IMG/VR virus record: IMGVR_UViG_3300025132_000238
Location: 1 to 26,569 of that record
Direction: 5' to 3' (one strand)
DNA: 26,569 nucleotides
From: a virus
The notes below the pieces were generated by a model. It was not told where the DNA came from. It did no database searches and worked only from the letters and a program-made list of their open reading frames with translations. This document shows positions 7,332-13,023 of this stretch, one piece after another (the first letter of the stretch is position 1; every line of letters starts with the position of its first letter). Made by a program: the position numbers and the translations under genes.

Positions 7332-8061
7332 ACCAAGACTAAAAGGTAACAGGCTTAAAGCCTTCCAACACCTAACTAAAAAGGAGCGTCGGATTCTCGT
7401 CATTGGGGATCTGCACGAGCCTTTTTGTCTTAATGGGTATCGCGAGTATTGCGAAGAAATGTATGCGCGTTGGAATTGTAACCAGGTCGTGTTCATAGGC
7501 GACATAATTGACAACCACTACGCAAGCTATCACGAAACAGACCCTAACGGTTTAAGCGGTATCGACGAACTAAAGCGTGCAATTAAACGCGTACAAAAGT
7601 GGTCGAAGTCTTTTCCTAAAGCCGACGTATGTATTGGCAACCACGACCGAATAATTATGCGCAAGGCGTTTTCGTCCGCGATCCCGCGCGAATGGATAAA
7701 AAGTTACAACGAAGTCCTTGGTACTGATTGGAATTGGGTAGAGCGGATCGTTTACGACGGGGTGCAATACGTCCACGGCGAAGGCGGAACGGCAAGGACT
7801 AAAGCAAAGAACGATATGCAAAGCACCGTGCAAGGCCATATACACACGCAAGCTTACACGGAGATTATGGTTGGACGAAACTTTAAAATCTTTGGAACTC
7901 AAGTAGGATGCGGCATAGATTGGGAAAGCTACGCGGCGGCGTATGCTAAGAACTTCAAGAAGCAAGCTATCGGTTGCGCCGTTATATTAGGCGGACACAC
8001 GGCCATTAATTGCATGATGCCCCTTGGCAAACCTAAACCAAAACCGGGAGTAGTCTTATAG
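7318..8061 (+). CDS. Metallophosphoesterase (calcineurin-like)
   Basis: A 247-residue protein with the full calcineurin-like metal-binding set: GDLH (30-33), GDIID (61-65), GNHD (107-110), YVHGE around His153, and GHIH (173-176). These residues bind two divalent metals that activate water to cleave phosphoesters. The substrate (protein, nucleotide or DNA end) cannot be read from the sequence. No ATG lies upstream of the GDLH motif. The start is therefore a TTG, either at 7318 (chosen, 14-base overlap with the holin candidate) or at 7294 (eight residues longer). It is the last gene of the late operon, followed directly by a hairpin region. Lambda encodes a comparable phosphatase among its nin genes, whereas here the gene follows lysis functions. 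Confidence 0.88.
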   Translation: MSDHRPRLKGNRLKAFQHLTKKERRILVIGDLHEPFCLNGYREYCEEMYARWNCNQVVFIGDIIDNHYASYHETDPNGLSGIDELKRAIKRVQKWSKSFPKADVCIGNHDRIIMRKAFSSAIPREWIKSYNEVLGTDWNWVERIVYDGVQYVHGEGGTARTKAKNDMQSTVQGHIHTQAYTEIMVGRNFKIFGTQVGCGIDWESYAAAYAKNFKKQAIGCAVILGGHTAINCMMPLGKPKPKPGVVL

Positions 8062-8062
8062 G

Positions 8063-8106
8063 GTTCGAGAAGTGTCCCGAATTGGTAAGCACAGCGGGAC
8101 TCGAAC
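8063..8106. repeat. Bulged inverted repeat with tRNA-3'-end-like arm
   Basis: GTTCGAG (8063-8069) plus TCCCG (8075-8079) pair with the continuous arm CGGGACTCGAAC (8095-8106), leaving a five-base bulge on the left and a 15-base loop. On the minus strand 8083-8106 has the exact spacing of a tRNA 3' end: G53, a TTCGAGT T-loop, five T-stem bases, seven acceptor bases, one discriminator base and CCA. The other half of a tRNA is absent. It lies immediately after the metallophosphoesterase stop. Confidence 0.6.
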
Positions 8107-8111
8107 TAATA

Positions 8112-8145
8112 AGTAAAAAGAAACCCCGCATCCGTTGATGCAGGG
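8112..8145 (-). terminator. Intrinsic terminator of the minus-strand operon
   Basis: Read on the minus strand: CCCTGCATC, loop AACG, GATGCGGGG, then TTTCTTTTT. The stem has nine pairs, with the T-G position a wobble only on this strand; on the plus strand it becomes an A-C mismatch and no T tract follows. The hairpin is therefore oriented to end the winged-helix / methyltransferase transcript, about 60 bases beyond the stop at 8206. Confidence 0.82.
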
Positions 8146-8152
8146 CTTCCGA

Positions 8153-8186
8153 CGTTGGGGGGAAAGGTATGTAAAGGAGTCCAACG
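8153..8186. repeat. Short inverted repeat in intergenic region
   Basis: CGTTGG (8153-8158) and CCAACG (8181-8186) are perfect complements separated by 22 bases. With the two hairpins to its left this makes the 8062-8205 gap heavily structured. It may be a transcript-end structure or chance. No promoter or T tract goes with it. Confidence 0.4.
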
Positions 8187-8205
8187 CCACTCAAAGGCAA
8201 ACAAA

Positions 8206-8610
8206 TCAATATGCCTGTGTAAATATACGAAGGTTTTCTTTTGTATTTACATTGTCGCCGGCTAATTGTTCAATGATTGCGTTGCGAGTTTCTTGGATCG
8301 CGTTCAGTCGTTCCGTTAGCGACTTTATATATTTTTCTACTTCATCCTTGCTTGTCGCTATGTAGTAGCCTTTAGACGTTGCAATAACTAAAGGAACGAT
8401 ATGGTTAACTCTTATGTATTGCACAAGCTTACGAACCCGGGCGTCATTTAACTTGTAGCCTTGTTCTTTTAACGCCTTGCATATTTGCTTATTGGTTACG
8501 GCGTTTTCTTTACCAACCTTAGTTCTTAAACCTTTAACAAGCAAAGGCAACAAGGTGTTGCGCTCGTAGTCGTTTAATTCGTGGGTTTCGTTCTCGAAAT
8601 TCGTTATCAT
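8206..8610 (-). CDS. Winged-helix DNA-binding protein, regulator candidate
   Basis: A 134-residue basic protein. Residues 17-70 form helices including AVTNKQICKALKEQ and LNDARVRKLVQYIRVNH, a helix-turn-helix pattern. VPLVIATSKGYYIATSKDEV (72-91) reads as the two-stranded wing, as in winged-helix proteins. Residues 88-117 look like a helix suited to dimerisation. It is the second gene of a two-gene minus-strand operon, 15 bases after the methyltransferase. Together with its position across the divergent promoter region from the early genes, this makes a transcriptional regulator or replication-control role plausible. Similar small winged-helix proteins are common in Bacteroidetes phages and prophages. 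The target site is unknown. It is not a recognisable CI-type repressor, lacking a peptidase domain. Confidence 0.65.
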   Translation of the reverse strand: MITNFENETHELNDYERNTLLPLLVKGLRTKVGKENAVTNKQICKALKEQGYKLNDARVRKLVQYIRVNHIVPLVIATSKGYYIATSKDEVEKYIKSLTERLNAIQETRNAIIEQLAGDNVNTKENLRIFTQAY

Positions 8611-8625
8611 GTCTTAGTCTTTATC

Positions 8626-9336
8626 TTAGAATAATTCTTGGGCGGCTTTAGATATTCTCTCGTTTGATAGTTCAATAGCTAAAGGATTAATATCGTAAGC
8701 TCTAAATTCATATCCTAATTGCTGTGCTACAAATGGAGTTGTTCCTGTTCCTGAGAATGGATCCACAATGGTGTCATCTTCTTTGGCTGTTATCTTTATT
8801 ATTCTACTTATAACTTCTTGAGGTATTTGATTTGTGTATCCCTTTATTTTTTCCTTAGATACGTTTTTAACGAGGTTAATATCCCACCAATCGGGCAAAG
8901 CTCTACCACCCGTTCTTTTATAAAGTTCCACAACCCTTTTATCTTTCATGTCTTGATAAGGCACTCTTACTTTGGTAAAATCAGGCTTACAATTCCACCA
9001 AGCAACCACCCTCCATGAGCGGTTTTTTAAGTTGCTATTATAAACCCATGACACAACCTTGTCAGGTACGCCTAAGATGGGTACAATATCACGTATTATA
9101 TGTTCAATGTAATGTATAATTACAACGCGGTGTCCTTGCATAGGCTTAAAAAGCTCTTGATATTCTTGTTGCGTTTGACTGTCTTTAAAGCTTCCATTAT
9201 ACTTATAGCCTACATTATATGGCGGATCGCATATTATCAAGTCGTTATCTGAGTACGTTAATGTACGGGCGTCTTTTAGTTGTATCATCTGAATAAGTGT
9301 ATTGACATGAGGATGGCAAGAAGAACAATCAAACAA
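8626..9336 (-). CDS. DNA methyltransferase, N4/N6 amino type
   Basis: A 236-residue S-adenosylmethionine-dependent methyltransferase of the N6_N4_Mtase family. The catalytic motif DPPY (37-40, in ICDPPYNVGY) comes before the cofactor-binding motif DPFSGTGTT (192-200), the circular order of beta-class enzymes. No paired restriction endonuclease is present, so it is an orphan enzyme, probably protecting phage DNA or marking it. The start is uncertain: TTG at 9336 (used) or the better ATG at 9288 (Met17), which still keeps the catalytic motif. The reading frame stays open upstream to 9381, with no ATG or GTG. The coding sequence looks more AT-rich than the late genes, suggesting a separate origin. 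The recognition site cannot be inferred. Confidence 0.88.
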   Translation of the reverse strand: MFDCSSCHPHVNTLIQMIQLKDARTLTYSDNDLIICDPPYNVGYKYNGSFKDSQTQQEYQELFKPMQGHRVVIIHYIEHIIRDIVPILGVPDKVVSWVYNSNLKNRSWRVVAWWNCKPDFTKVRVPYQDMKDKRVVELYKRTGGRALPDWWDINLVKNVSKEKIKGYTNQIPQEVISRIIKITAKEDDTIVDPFSGTGTTPFVAQQLGYEFRAYDINPLAIELSNERISKAAQELF

Positions 9337-9384
9337 GTAATGAACTTTGCCAAGGGTGAGGAGGGGTCGTTTGTAATCATATCA

Positions 9385-9392
9385 CAAAGGTA
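9385..9392 (-). promoter_or_regulatory. Candidate -7 box for the minus-strand operon
   Basis: The minus strand reads TACCTTTG, a perfect match to the Bacteroidetes -7 element TAnnTTTG. At the expected -33 distance the minus strand is a T-rich stretch instead of TTTG, so only half of the promoter is convincing. The box sits between two inverted hexamers, TTTGTA (9370-9375) and TACAAA (9394-9399), which could be an operator. Confidence 0.45.
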
Positions 9393-9427
9393 ATACAAAT
9401 AAAGTTTAGAAAAAAATAAACTTTTCT

Positions 9428-9459
9428 TTTGGTTTAATGGAAGTTTTATTATATCTTAG
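9428..9459 (+). promoter_or_regulatory. Bacteroidetes-type promoter for the early genes
   Basis: TTTG at 9428-9431, a 20-base spacer, then TATCTTAG at 9452-9459. This matches the Bacteroidetes housekeeping promoter TTTG-N19-21-TAnnTTTG with one mismatch in the -7 box. It faces the plus strand just upstream of the first early gene. It also rules out a start at 9437 for that gene, since such a start would lie inside the promoter. Confidence 0.65.
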
Positions 9460-9490
9460 CACCATGTTAAACAACAAAAAACAAAATAAA

Positions 9491-9664
9491 ATGATTTTAG
9501 GAACTTACATAAATAAGCGTAGCGGTAAAGAGTGGATACTAAACGCTGTTGTAGATGACGAGTGTATCATGTACACTAATTCAGGTAGATACAATAGCAG
9601 AATGTTACCATTAGAAACTTTTCAAAGGTGCTATACTAAAAAACAAATAACCCCTACAAAATGA
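9491..9664 (+). CDS. Small early protein, possibly SH3-like
   Basis: A 57-residue basic protein and the first gene after the early promoter. I chose the ATG at 9491, preceded by ACAAAATAAA, because in-frame starts at 9437 and 9464 lie within or right at the end of the promoter. The strand pattern GTYINKRSGKEWILNAVV, then IMY and RMLPLETF, suggests a small beta-barrel like the short SH3-like proteins in phage early regions, but no family is confirmed. It ends with an ATGA overlap into the next gene. The sequence is more AT-rich than the late genes. Small first early genes often encode host-takeover factors; that is only a contextual guess here. Confidence 0.65.
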   Translation: MILGTYINKRSGKEWILNAVVDDECIMYTNSGRYNSRMLPLETFQRCYTKKQITPTK

Positions 9665-9846
9665 AAACTATCAAAACATTTTTAGAGGACGTTACTTATA
9701 ACACAGAAAACGGAGCTGTAATTCACAACAATGATGTACTTGGGTATGTAAACAAAGAAGGAGATGTTTGGTCTTGTAAAGGAAACGGCTTTTTCAGAAC
9801 CCGTAAAGCAGCTTGTTCTTACTTGTTAGAGCAATTAGGTAAATAA
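9661..9846 (+). CDS. Small early protein of unknown function
   Basis: A 61-residue protein starting in an ATGA overlap with the gene before, so translation is probably coupled. It has an N-terminal helix (MKTIKTFLEDV), a central beta-like stretch (AVIHNNDVLGYVNKEGDVW) and a C-terminal helix (TRKAACSYLLEQLGK). Two cysteines are present (WSCKGN, AACSY). No motif or family was recognised. It shares the AT-rich composition of its neighbour and probably belongs to the same early transcript. Confidence 0.6.
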   Translation: MKTIKTFLEDVTYNTENGAVIHNNDVLGYVNKEGDVWSCKGNGFFRTRKAACSYLLEQLGK

Positions 9847-9863
9847 ACAAATCAATAAACAAG

Positions 9864-10001
9864 ATGACACTCGAAGAATTAATCAAAGATGCTGAATGGA
9901 ATATTCAATACCATCAAAAGCGACTCAAAGAAGAACAAACAAAGCTTGATGCGTACTACATAGCACGCGACGCAAAAGCTGATAACCCACACGCAAAATG
10001 A
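9864..10001 (+). CDS. Small helical early protein
   Basis: A 45-residue, highly charged helical protein (MTLEELIKDAEWNIQYHQKR at the start), possibly a short coiled coil. It starts 17 bases after the previous stop behind an A-rich leader (AATAAACAAG) and overlaps the next gene by four bases (ATGA). This packing supports it as a real gene despite its size. The function is unknown. Confidence 0.6.
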   Translation: MTLEELIKDAEWNIQYHQKRLKEEQTKLDAYYIARDAKADNPHAK

Positions 10002-10144
10002 AAACAGTATATCCCAAAGAACCAATCCACGACTTTGACGAGTGGCGCGAATGGATCAGCCGACAAGTTATTAGCGCAAATGAAGAGCGAATCATTGAGG
10101 ACTTCAAGCAGTCAATTATAAACGCAAGAACCAAGAAGAAATGA
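9998..10144 (+). CDS. Small early protein of unknown function
   Basis: A 48-residue protein with an aromatic and acidic N-terminal half (FDEWREWISRQ) and a basic C-terminus (NARTKKK), probably helical. ATGA overlaps at both ends couple it to the genes before and after, which is the main evidence that it is translated. No family was recognised. Confidence 0.6.
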   Translation: MKTVYPKEPIHDFDEWREWISRQVISANEERIIEDFKQSIINARTKKK

Positions 10145-10599
10145 GCAAGGTATTAGTAGACATATCAAACGAATACGGCTACACCATTTTGGGAGTAGAA
10201 GGTGAATCTTTAGACATAGGCGGATGCGCATTACAAGCTCCCGGACTAACGGACTTTGAGTTAAACAAAACCTACGAGAAACGAATAACGATGCAAGTCG
10301 AAGGTCAGTATATTGGATTCGTCGGCGTAGCTTCTGCGGTTAATTATATCCGCAAGGTTGAAAAAGCCAAGAAGATTATAAACATAACTTATTGGGGAGA
10401 TTCGGACGCTATGAACTATTTGAAGCTTAGGTTTGCACTATGTAAAGACGACGCAGAAGACTTGCTTTGGTCTAAAAAAGACAACGAGATATGGCCAAAT
10501 AAAAAAAGTAAAGAGGGATATTTGGGACGAGTATCGGGAATGAAGATAGGAAAATCAGTAACTAAATATAAAATAAATTGTAAACCTTATAATTATTAA
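10141..10599 (+). CDS. Early protein of unknown function
   Basis: A 152-residue protein whose start overlaps the previous stop by four bases. Residues 1-70 are beta-rich (VLVDISNEYGYTILGVEGES, then a QVEGQYIGFVGVAS stretch). A basic helix follows near residues 73-84, and the C-terminal part is very basic (IWPNKKSKEGYLGRV, then KIGKSVTKYKI), suggesting nucleic-acid contact. Four cysteines are dispersed without a zinc-finger spacing. There is no known enzyme motif. It precedes the OB-fold-like gene and is presumably part of the early replication set. The function is undetermined. Confidence 0.6.
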   Translation: MSKVLVDISNEYGYTILGVEGESLDIGGCALQAPGLTDFELNKTYEKRITMQVEGQYIGFVGVASAVNYIRKVEKAKKIINITYWGDSDAMNYLKLRFALCKDDAEDLLWSKKDNEIWPNKKSKEGYLGRVSGMKIGKSVTKYKINCKPYNY

Positions 10600-10602
10600 A
10601 CA

Positions 10603-11070
10603 ATGCAAACAAGCAAAATAAAGACCACGCAATCAAGTGGCACTTACGTAAGTAAGTTTGACGGAGCGACTATGTACACTTCGGAAGTTGAATTGGAAGA
10701 CGGAACAGTTGGCGAAGTGTCAGCTAAGTCACCAGACCGTTGGAACGTAGGCGACGAAGTTGCGTACACAGTAACGGAAGGAAAGTTTGGCAAAAAACTA
10801 AAGCTGAACCGACCAGACTTTGGAAGCAATCCAACAAGCACGGGCAATACGGTAACAAGTTTTCACGATCGCGACGAAAAAAGACAGCATTTAATAATGA
10901 ATCAATGGGCAATCAAAACAGCTATGGATTGGGAAATGAACCAAGCACCACCGGACAAAGTAAGCCTAAGAAATGCGGTAAACATTGCAAAGCAACTCAA
11001 GAAGTATGCGCTTGATTTAGAAGAGGCTAATGTTGAACTTCCAGAAGTGGAACTACCCGGCCCGTTCTAA
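10603..11070 (+). CDS. OB-fold-like protein, candidate single-stranded-DNA-binding protein
   Basis: A 155-residue protein. Residues 1-70 show five beta-like segments (YVSKFDGATMYTSEVELEDG, GEVSAKSP, WNVGDEVAYTVTEG, KLKLNRP), a pattern like small OB-fold domains. Residues 85-140 are helical. The C-terminus ends in ELPEVELPGPF: acidic residues followed by a terminal Pro-Phe, as in the tip that bacterial SSB uses to recruit partner proteins. The gene is next to the HTH and DnaD-like replication genes, and no other SSB is visible. I infer an SSB-like role. It differs from canonical SSB, so another OB-fold function is possible. The stop overlaps the next start (TAATG). Confidence 0.5.
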   Translation: MQTSKIKTTQSSGTYVSKFDGATMYTSEVELEDGTVGEVSAKSPDRWNVGDEVAYTVTEGKFGKKLKLNRPDFGSNPTSTGNTVTSFHDRDEKRQHLIMNQWAIKTAMDWEMNQAPPDKVSLRNAVNIAKQLKKYALDLEEANVELPEVELPGPF

Positions 11071-11297
11071 TGAAAAAACAAAGATCAGACTTCAAGGAGT
11101 TTATTGGCAAACATTACGGAACACAAACCCGAATGGCCAAAGAACTTGGAATAACAACCGCTACTATAAACGGTTGGATTAAACGAAACCCGCGTGGCAT
11201 ATTAAAGTATGCACCGGAAATTGTTAAAGACAAAAACGTAACCGCCTCGCAGATAGTTTGGGAGGTTATGCACCACGAGCGTATTTTGTCGGAATGA
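11070..11297 (+). CDS. Cro-like helix-turn-helix protein
   Basis: A 75-residue basic protein with a helix-turn-helix at residues 17-38 (GTQTRMAKELGITTATINGW), in which the first helix carries the Q-x-x-x-A pattern and the second is the recognition helix. Size and layout match phage Cro-type or small transcription regulators. It overlaps the gene before by one base and the DnaD-like gene by four (ATGA). Position between the OB-fold-like and replication genes suggests early-gene control or origin binding. There is no partner CI-type repressor in the genome. The DNA target is unknown. Confidence 0.75.
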   Translation: MKKQRSDFKEFIGKHYGTQTRMAKELGITTATINGWIKRNPRGILKYAPEIVKDKNVTASQIVWEVMHHERILSE

Positions 11298-11980
11298 TTG
11301 ACTACTTCACATTCTCACGAATAGACGCCGAACAATACGGAGTGGATGAGGCAGTAATGCTTCACCACATCCGTTATTGGGTGGCTAAGAATGAGGCTAA
11401 CGATCACAACTACCGTGATGGTAAGTATTGGACATACAACACGCAGTCGGCTTTGGCGCAGTTATTTCCATATTGGAGCGCGCGCAAAGTTGGCCGAATA
11501 CTGTCTAAGCTTGAAGAGGCCGGCGCAATAGAGTCCGGCAACTACAACGACAAGAAGTACGACCGTACTAAATGGTTTACTTTGTCAAATGCAAATGACA
11601 AAACCGGTGACGTCCATTTGTCAAAATTGACGAATGCAAATACCGAAACTGTCGAACCTATACCAAATAACAACCAAAGTACTAAGCATAGTATTAACAT
11701 AGTATATCCGTGGGACTCTGAATTGTTCAAAAAAACTTGGGATATATGGAAGCAATACAAAAAGGAACAGTTTAATTTTAAGTACGCTAACAAATACACC
11801 GAACAAGCACAACTCAAAAAGCTAACAAATCTTGCTCAAAATGAAGAACACAAAGCAATCGAACTTATTGAATACGCAATTGCAGAAGGGTGGAAAGGAT
11901 TCTACCCAATTAGAAATAAGGCAACAACAAGTAATGGCTTCGACGCTGAAAAGTATCGCGCGCATCTCGAGTCGCTCTAA
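11294..11980 (+). CDS. DnaD-like phage replication protein
   Basis: A 228-residue protein. I chose the ATG at 11294, which gives an ATGA overlap, over an in-frame start at 11258. Residues 5-100 form a winged-helix domain (DAEQYGVDEAVMLHHIRYW, YNTQSALAQLFPYWSARKVG, LSKLEEAGAI), as in phage replisome organisers and DnaD-type primosome proteins. Residues 101-140 are a low-complexity linker with imperfect repeats (LSNANDK, LTNANTE). Residues 141-205 form a helical C-terminal domain (WDSELFKKTWDIWKQYKKEQ, ending WKGFYP) like DnaD/DnaB2 domains. By analogy with lambda O the protein should bind the origin and recruit the host helicase. The DNA encoding its linker contains repeats that could be that origin. 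Confidence 0.8.
   Translation: MIDYFTFSRIDAEQYGVDEAVMLHHIRYWVAKNEANDHNYRDGKYWTYNTQSALAQLFPYWSARKVGRILSKLEEAGAIESGNYNDKKYDRTKWFTLSNANDKTGDVHLSKLTNANTETVEPIPNNNQSTKHSINIVYPWDSELFKKTWDIWKQYKKEQFNFKYANKYTEQAQLKKLTNLAQNEEHKAIELIEYAIAEGWKGFYPIRNKATTSNGFDAEKYRAHLESL
11556..11705. other. Candidate replication origin (iterons plus AT-rich repeats)
   Basis: Inside the linker-coding part of the DnaD-like gene lie an inverted repeat AGTACG/CGTACT (11556-11569), TTTGTCAA at 11581-11588 and 11617-11624, the inverted near-copies ATGACAAA (11595-11602) and TTGACGAA (11627-11634), and ATGCAAAT twice (11589-11596, 11634-11641). An AT-rich stretch with two tandem CATAGTAT copies at an 11-base period follows (11687-11705). 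Lambdoid phages place their origin at the same spot, inside the O gene. Confidence 0.5.
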
Positions 11981-12476
11981 GATCACACCGGCGGAAGCGT
12001 GGCATCATGGAACAAATGTACGCGCCGCATTTAAGTATTGCCCAAGACAAACGCACGCCGCACTTACCGCCTTGCTAAAGTCTACGCTTGACTATCTAAA
12101 CTACAACAAGACGATCCGCGAAACCGAACACATCATAGAAGCGGTTGACTATTTGATTGAGGAATTTCCGGCCATGAAGATTGAAGAGTGGCGTTGCATA
12201 ATGACAAACTTCAAAGCGGGCAAATATGGCAACCAATATGAACGTCTAATGCTTCCGGAACTTGTCGAGGCTTTTCAGATATACGAAGGACAACGAGCAG
12301 AACGTCGCGAAACTAAATGGAAGCATTTAAGAGATAAACCGGTCGAACCCATGACGGACGAACAACGCGACATACTCAAAAAGTTGTCGGAGGATCTAAA
12401 CCTAAAAGAAGACGACACCGACGAGAGAGGAAGATGGAAGCACATACCGCACCCAAATTCGGAAGAATCTGATTAA
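11934..12476 (+). CDS. Helical protein following the replication gene
   Basis: A 180-residue protein. I chose the ATG at 11934, within the last 47 bases of the DnaD-like gene; an upstream in-frame start at 11832 would add 34 residues lying wholly inside that gene. The core is all helical. The block EEWRCIMTNFKAGKYGNQYERL, then LPELVEAFQIYEGQRAERRE, is a pattern I associate with small proteins that follow the replication gene in Bacteroidetes phages and prophages (DUF6633-like). A helicase-loader or primosome accessory role is the contextual guess. The last 40 residues are acidic and then basic, probably disordered. There is no Walker motif, so it is not a DnaC-type ATPase. Confidence 0.6.
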   Translation: MASTLKSIARISSRSKITPAEAWHHGTNVRAAFKYCPRQTHAALTALLKSTLDYLNYNKTIRETEHIIEAVDYLIEEFPAMKIEEWRCIMTNFKAGKYGNQYERLMLPELVEAFQIYEGQRAERRETKWKHLRDKPVEPMTDEQRDILKKLSEDLNLKEDDTDERGRWKHIPHPNSEESD

Positions 12477-12514
12477 ATTTGGAAACAAACCAAACATGTC
12501 GTATATATGTTTGT

Positions 12515-12646
12515 ATGGATGGTTTAATTATAGCAATGATTGTACTCGCGTTTGTAGACATAGGCGTCGAGTATTATATATCTCAAGGCGTCAGAGTAAA
12601 TGAAGCCGTTATTGCTTTGCTTGGTGTATTGTATTTATGCCTGTAA
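12515..12646 (+). CDS. Small two-span membrane protein
   Basis: A 43-residue protein with two hydrophobic stretches, residues 3-18 (GLIIAMIVLAFVDIGV) and 31-43 (AVIALLGVLYLCL), separated by a short polar loop. It overlaps the NinG start by ten bases. It fills a 160-base gap between two genes, which supports it. A shorter version from Met8 is possible. The function is unknown; small early phage membrane proteins sometimes act in superinfection exclusion, but nothing here shows that. Confidence 0.5.
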   Translation: MDGLIIAMIVLAFVDIGVEYYISQGVRVNEAVIALLGVLYLCL

Positions 12647-13014
12647 AGCGTTCGACACTTGTCAAGAAGTTAGACAAAGTATTTAGTCAATACGTCCGAA
12701 TGAAGGACGCCGACCACGCAGGCTACGTTTCTTGTTTCACTTGTGGTGTAAGTAAAAATTGGAAGGAAGTGGACGCAGGCCATTTTCAATCTCGTGGAAA
12801 GTACGCAACGCGATGGACTGAGGATAATGTCAAGCCCCAGTGTAAACGGTGCAATGGCTTTCGCGGTGGTGAGCAGTACTTGTTCGCTCTCAACCTTGGG
12901 ACAGAGTTAGCAGATGAGCTTGTTATCCAAAGCAACCACCCGGCCAGACTTACTAACGAATGGTTGTTAGAAAAAATAAAACACTACCAAGCGGAAGTGA
13001 AGAAACTTTTGTAA
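12637..13014 (+). CDS. ninG: NinG/Rap-type recombination nuclease
   Basis: A 125-residue protein of the lambda NinG (Rap) family, a structure-specific nuclease acting on Holliday-junction and D-loop recombination intermediates. The zinc cluster and catalytic core are visible: Cys33-x-x-Cys36 (SCFTCG), the signature DAGHFQSRG (46-54) with His49, and Cys69-x-x-Cys72-Asn (QCKRCNG). The short N-terminal basic helix (residues 1-25) is also typical. Lambda NinG is longer (about 200 residues), so this is a compact version covering the conserved domain. Position after the replication genes matches the lambda order O-P-ninG. It probably aids resolution of replication or recombination intermediates before packaging. 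Confidence 0.85.
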   Translation: MPVKRSTLVKKLDKVFSQYVRMKDADHAGYVSCFTCGVSKNWKEVDAGHFQSRGKYATRWTEDNVKPQCKRCNGFRGGEQYLFALNLGTELADELVIQSNHPARLTNEWLLEKIKHYQAEVKKLL

Positions 13015-13023
13015 ACTTTAGAG

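Noticed and set aside
8062-8110. Complete tRNA gene
   Set aside because: Only the 3' portion has tRNA spacing. The expected partner of the T-stem, an anticodon arm and a 5' acceptor strand are absent.
9437-9490. Longer start of the first early gene
   Set aside because: The region contains the -7 box at 9452-9459 of a good promoter, so a start at 9437 would not be in the transcript. The next in-frame ATG, 9464, is too close to the expected transcription start.
12478-12513. Possible promoter: TTTG then TATGTTTG
   Set aside because: The -7 box is a perfect match, but the spacer is 24 bases instead of 19-21, and the small membrane gene starts two bases after the box. A promoter for ninG from here remains possible but is not supported enough to list.
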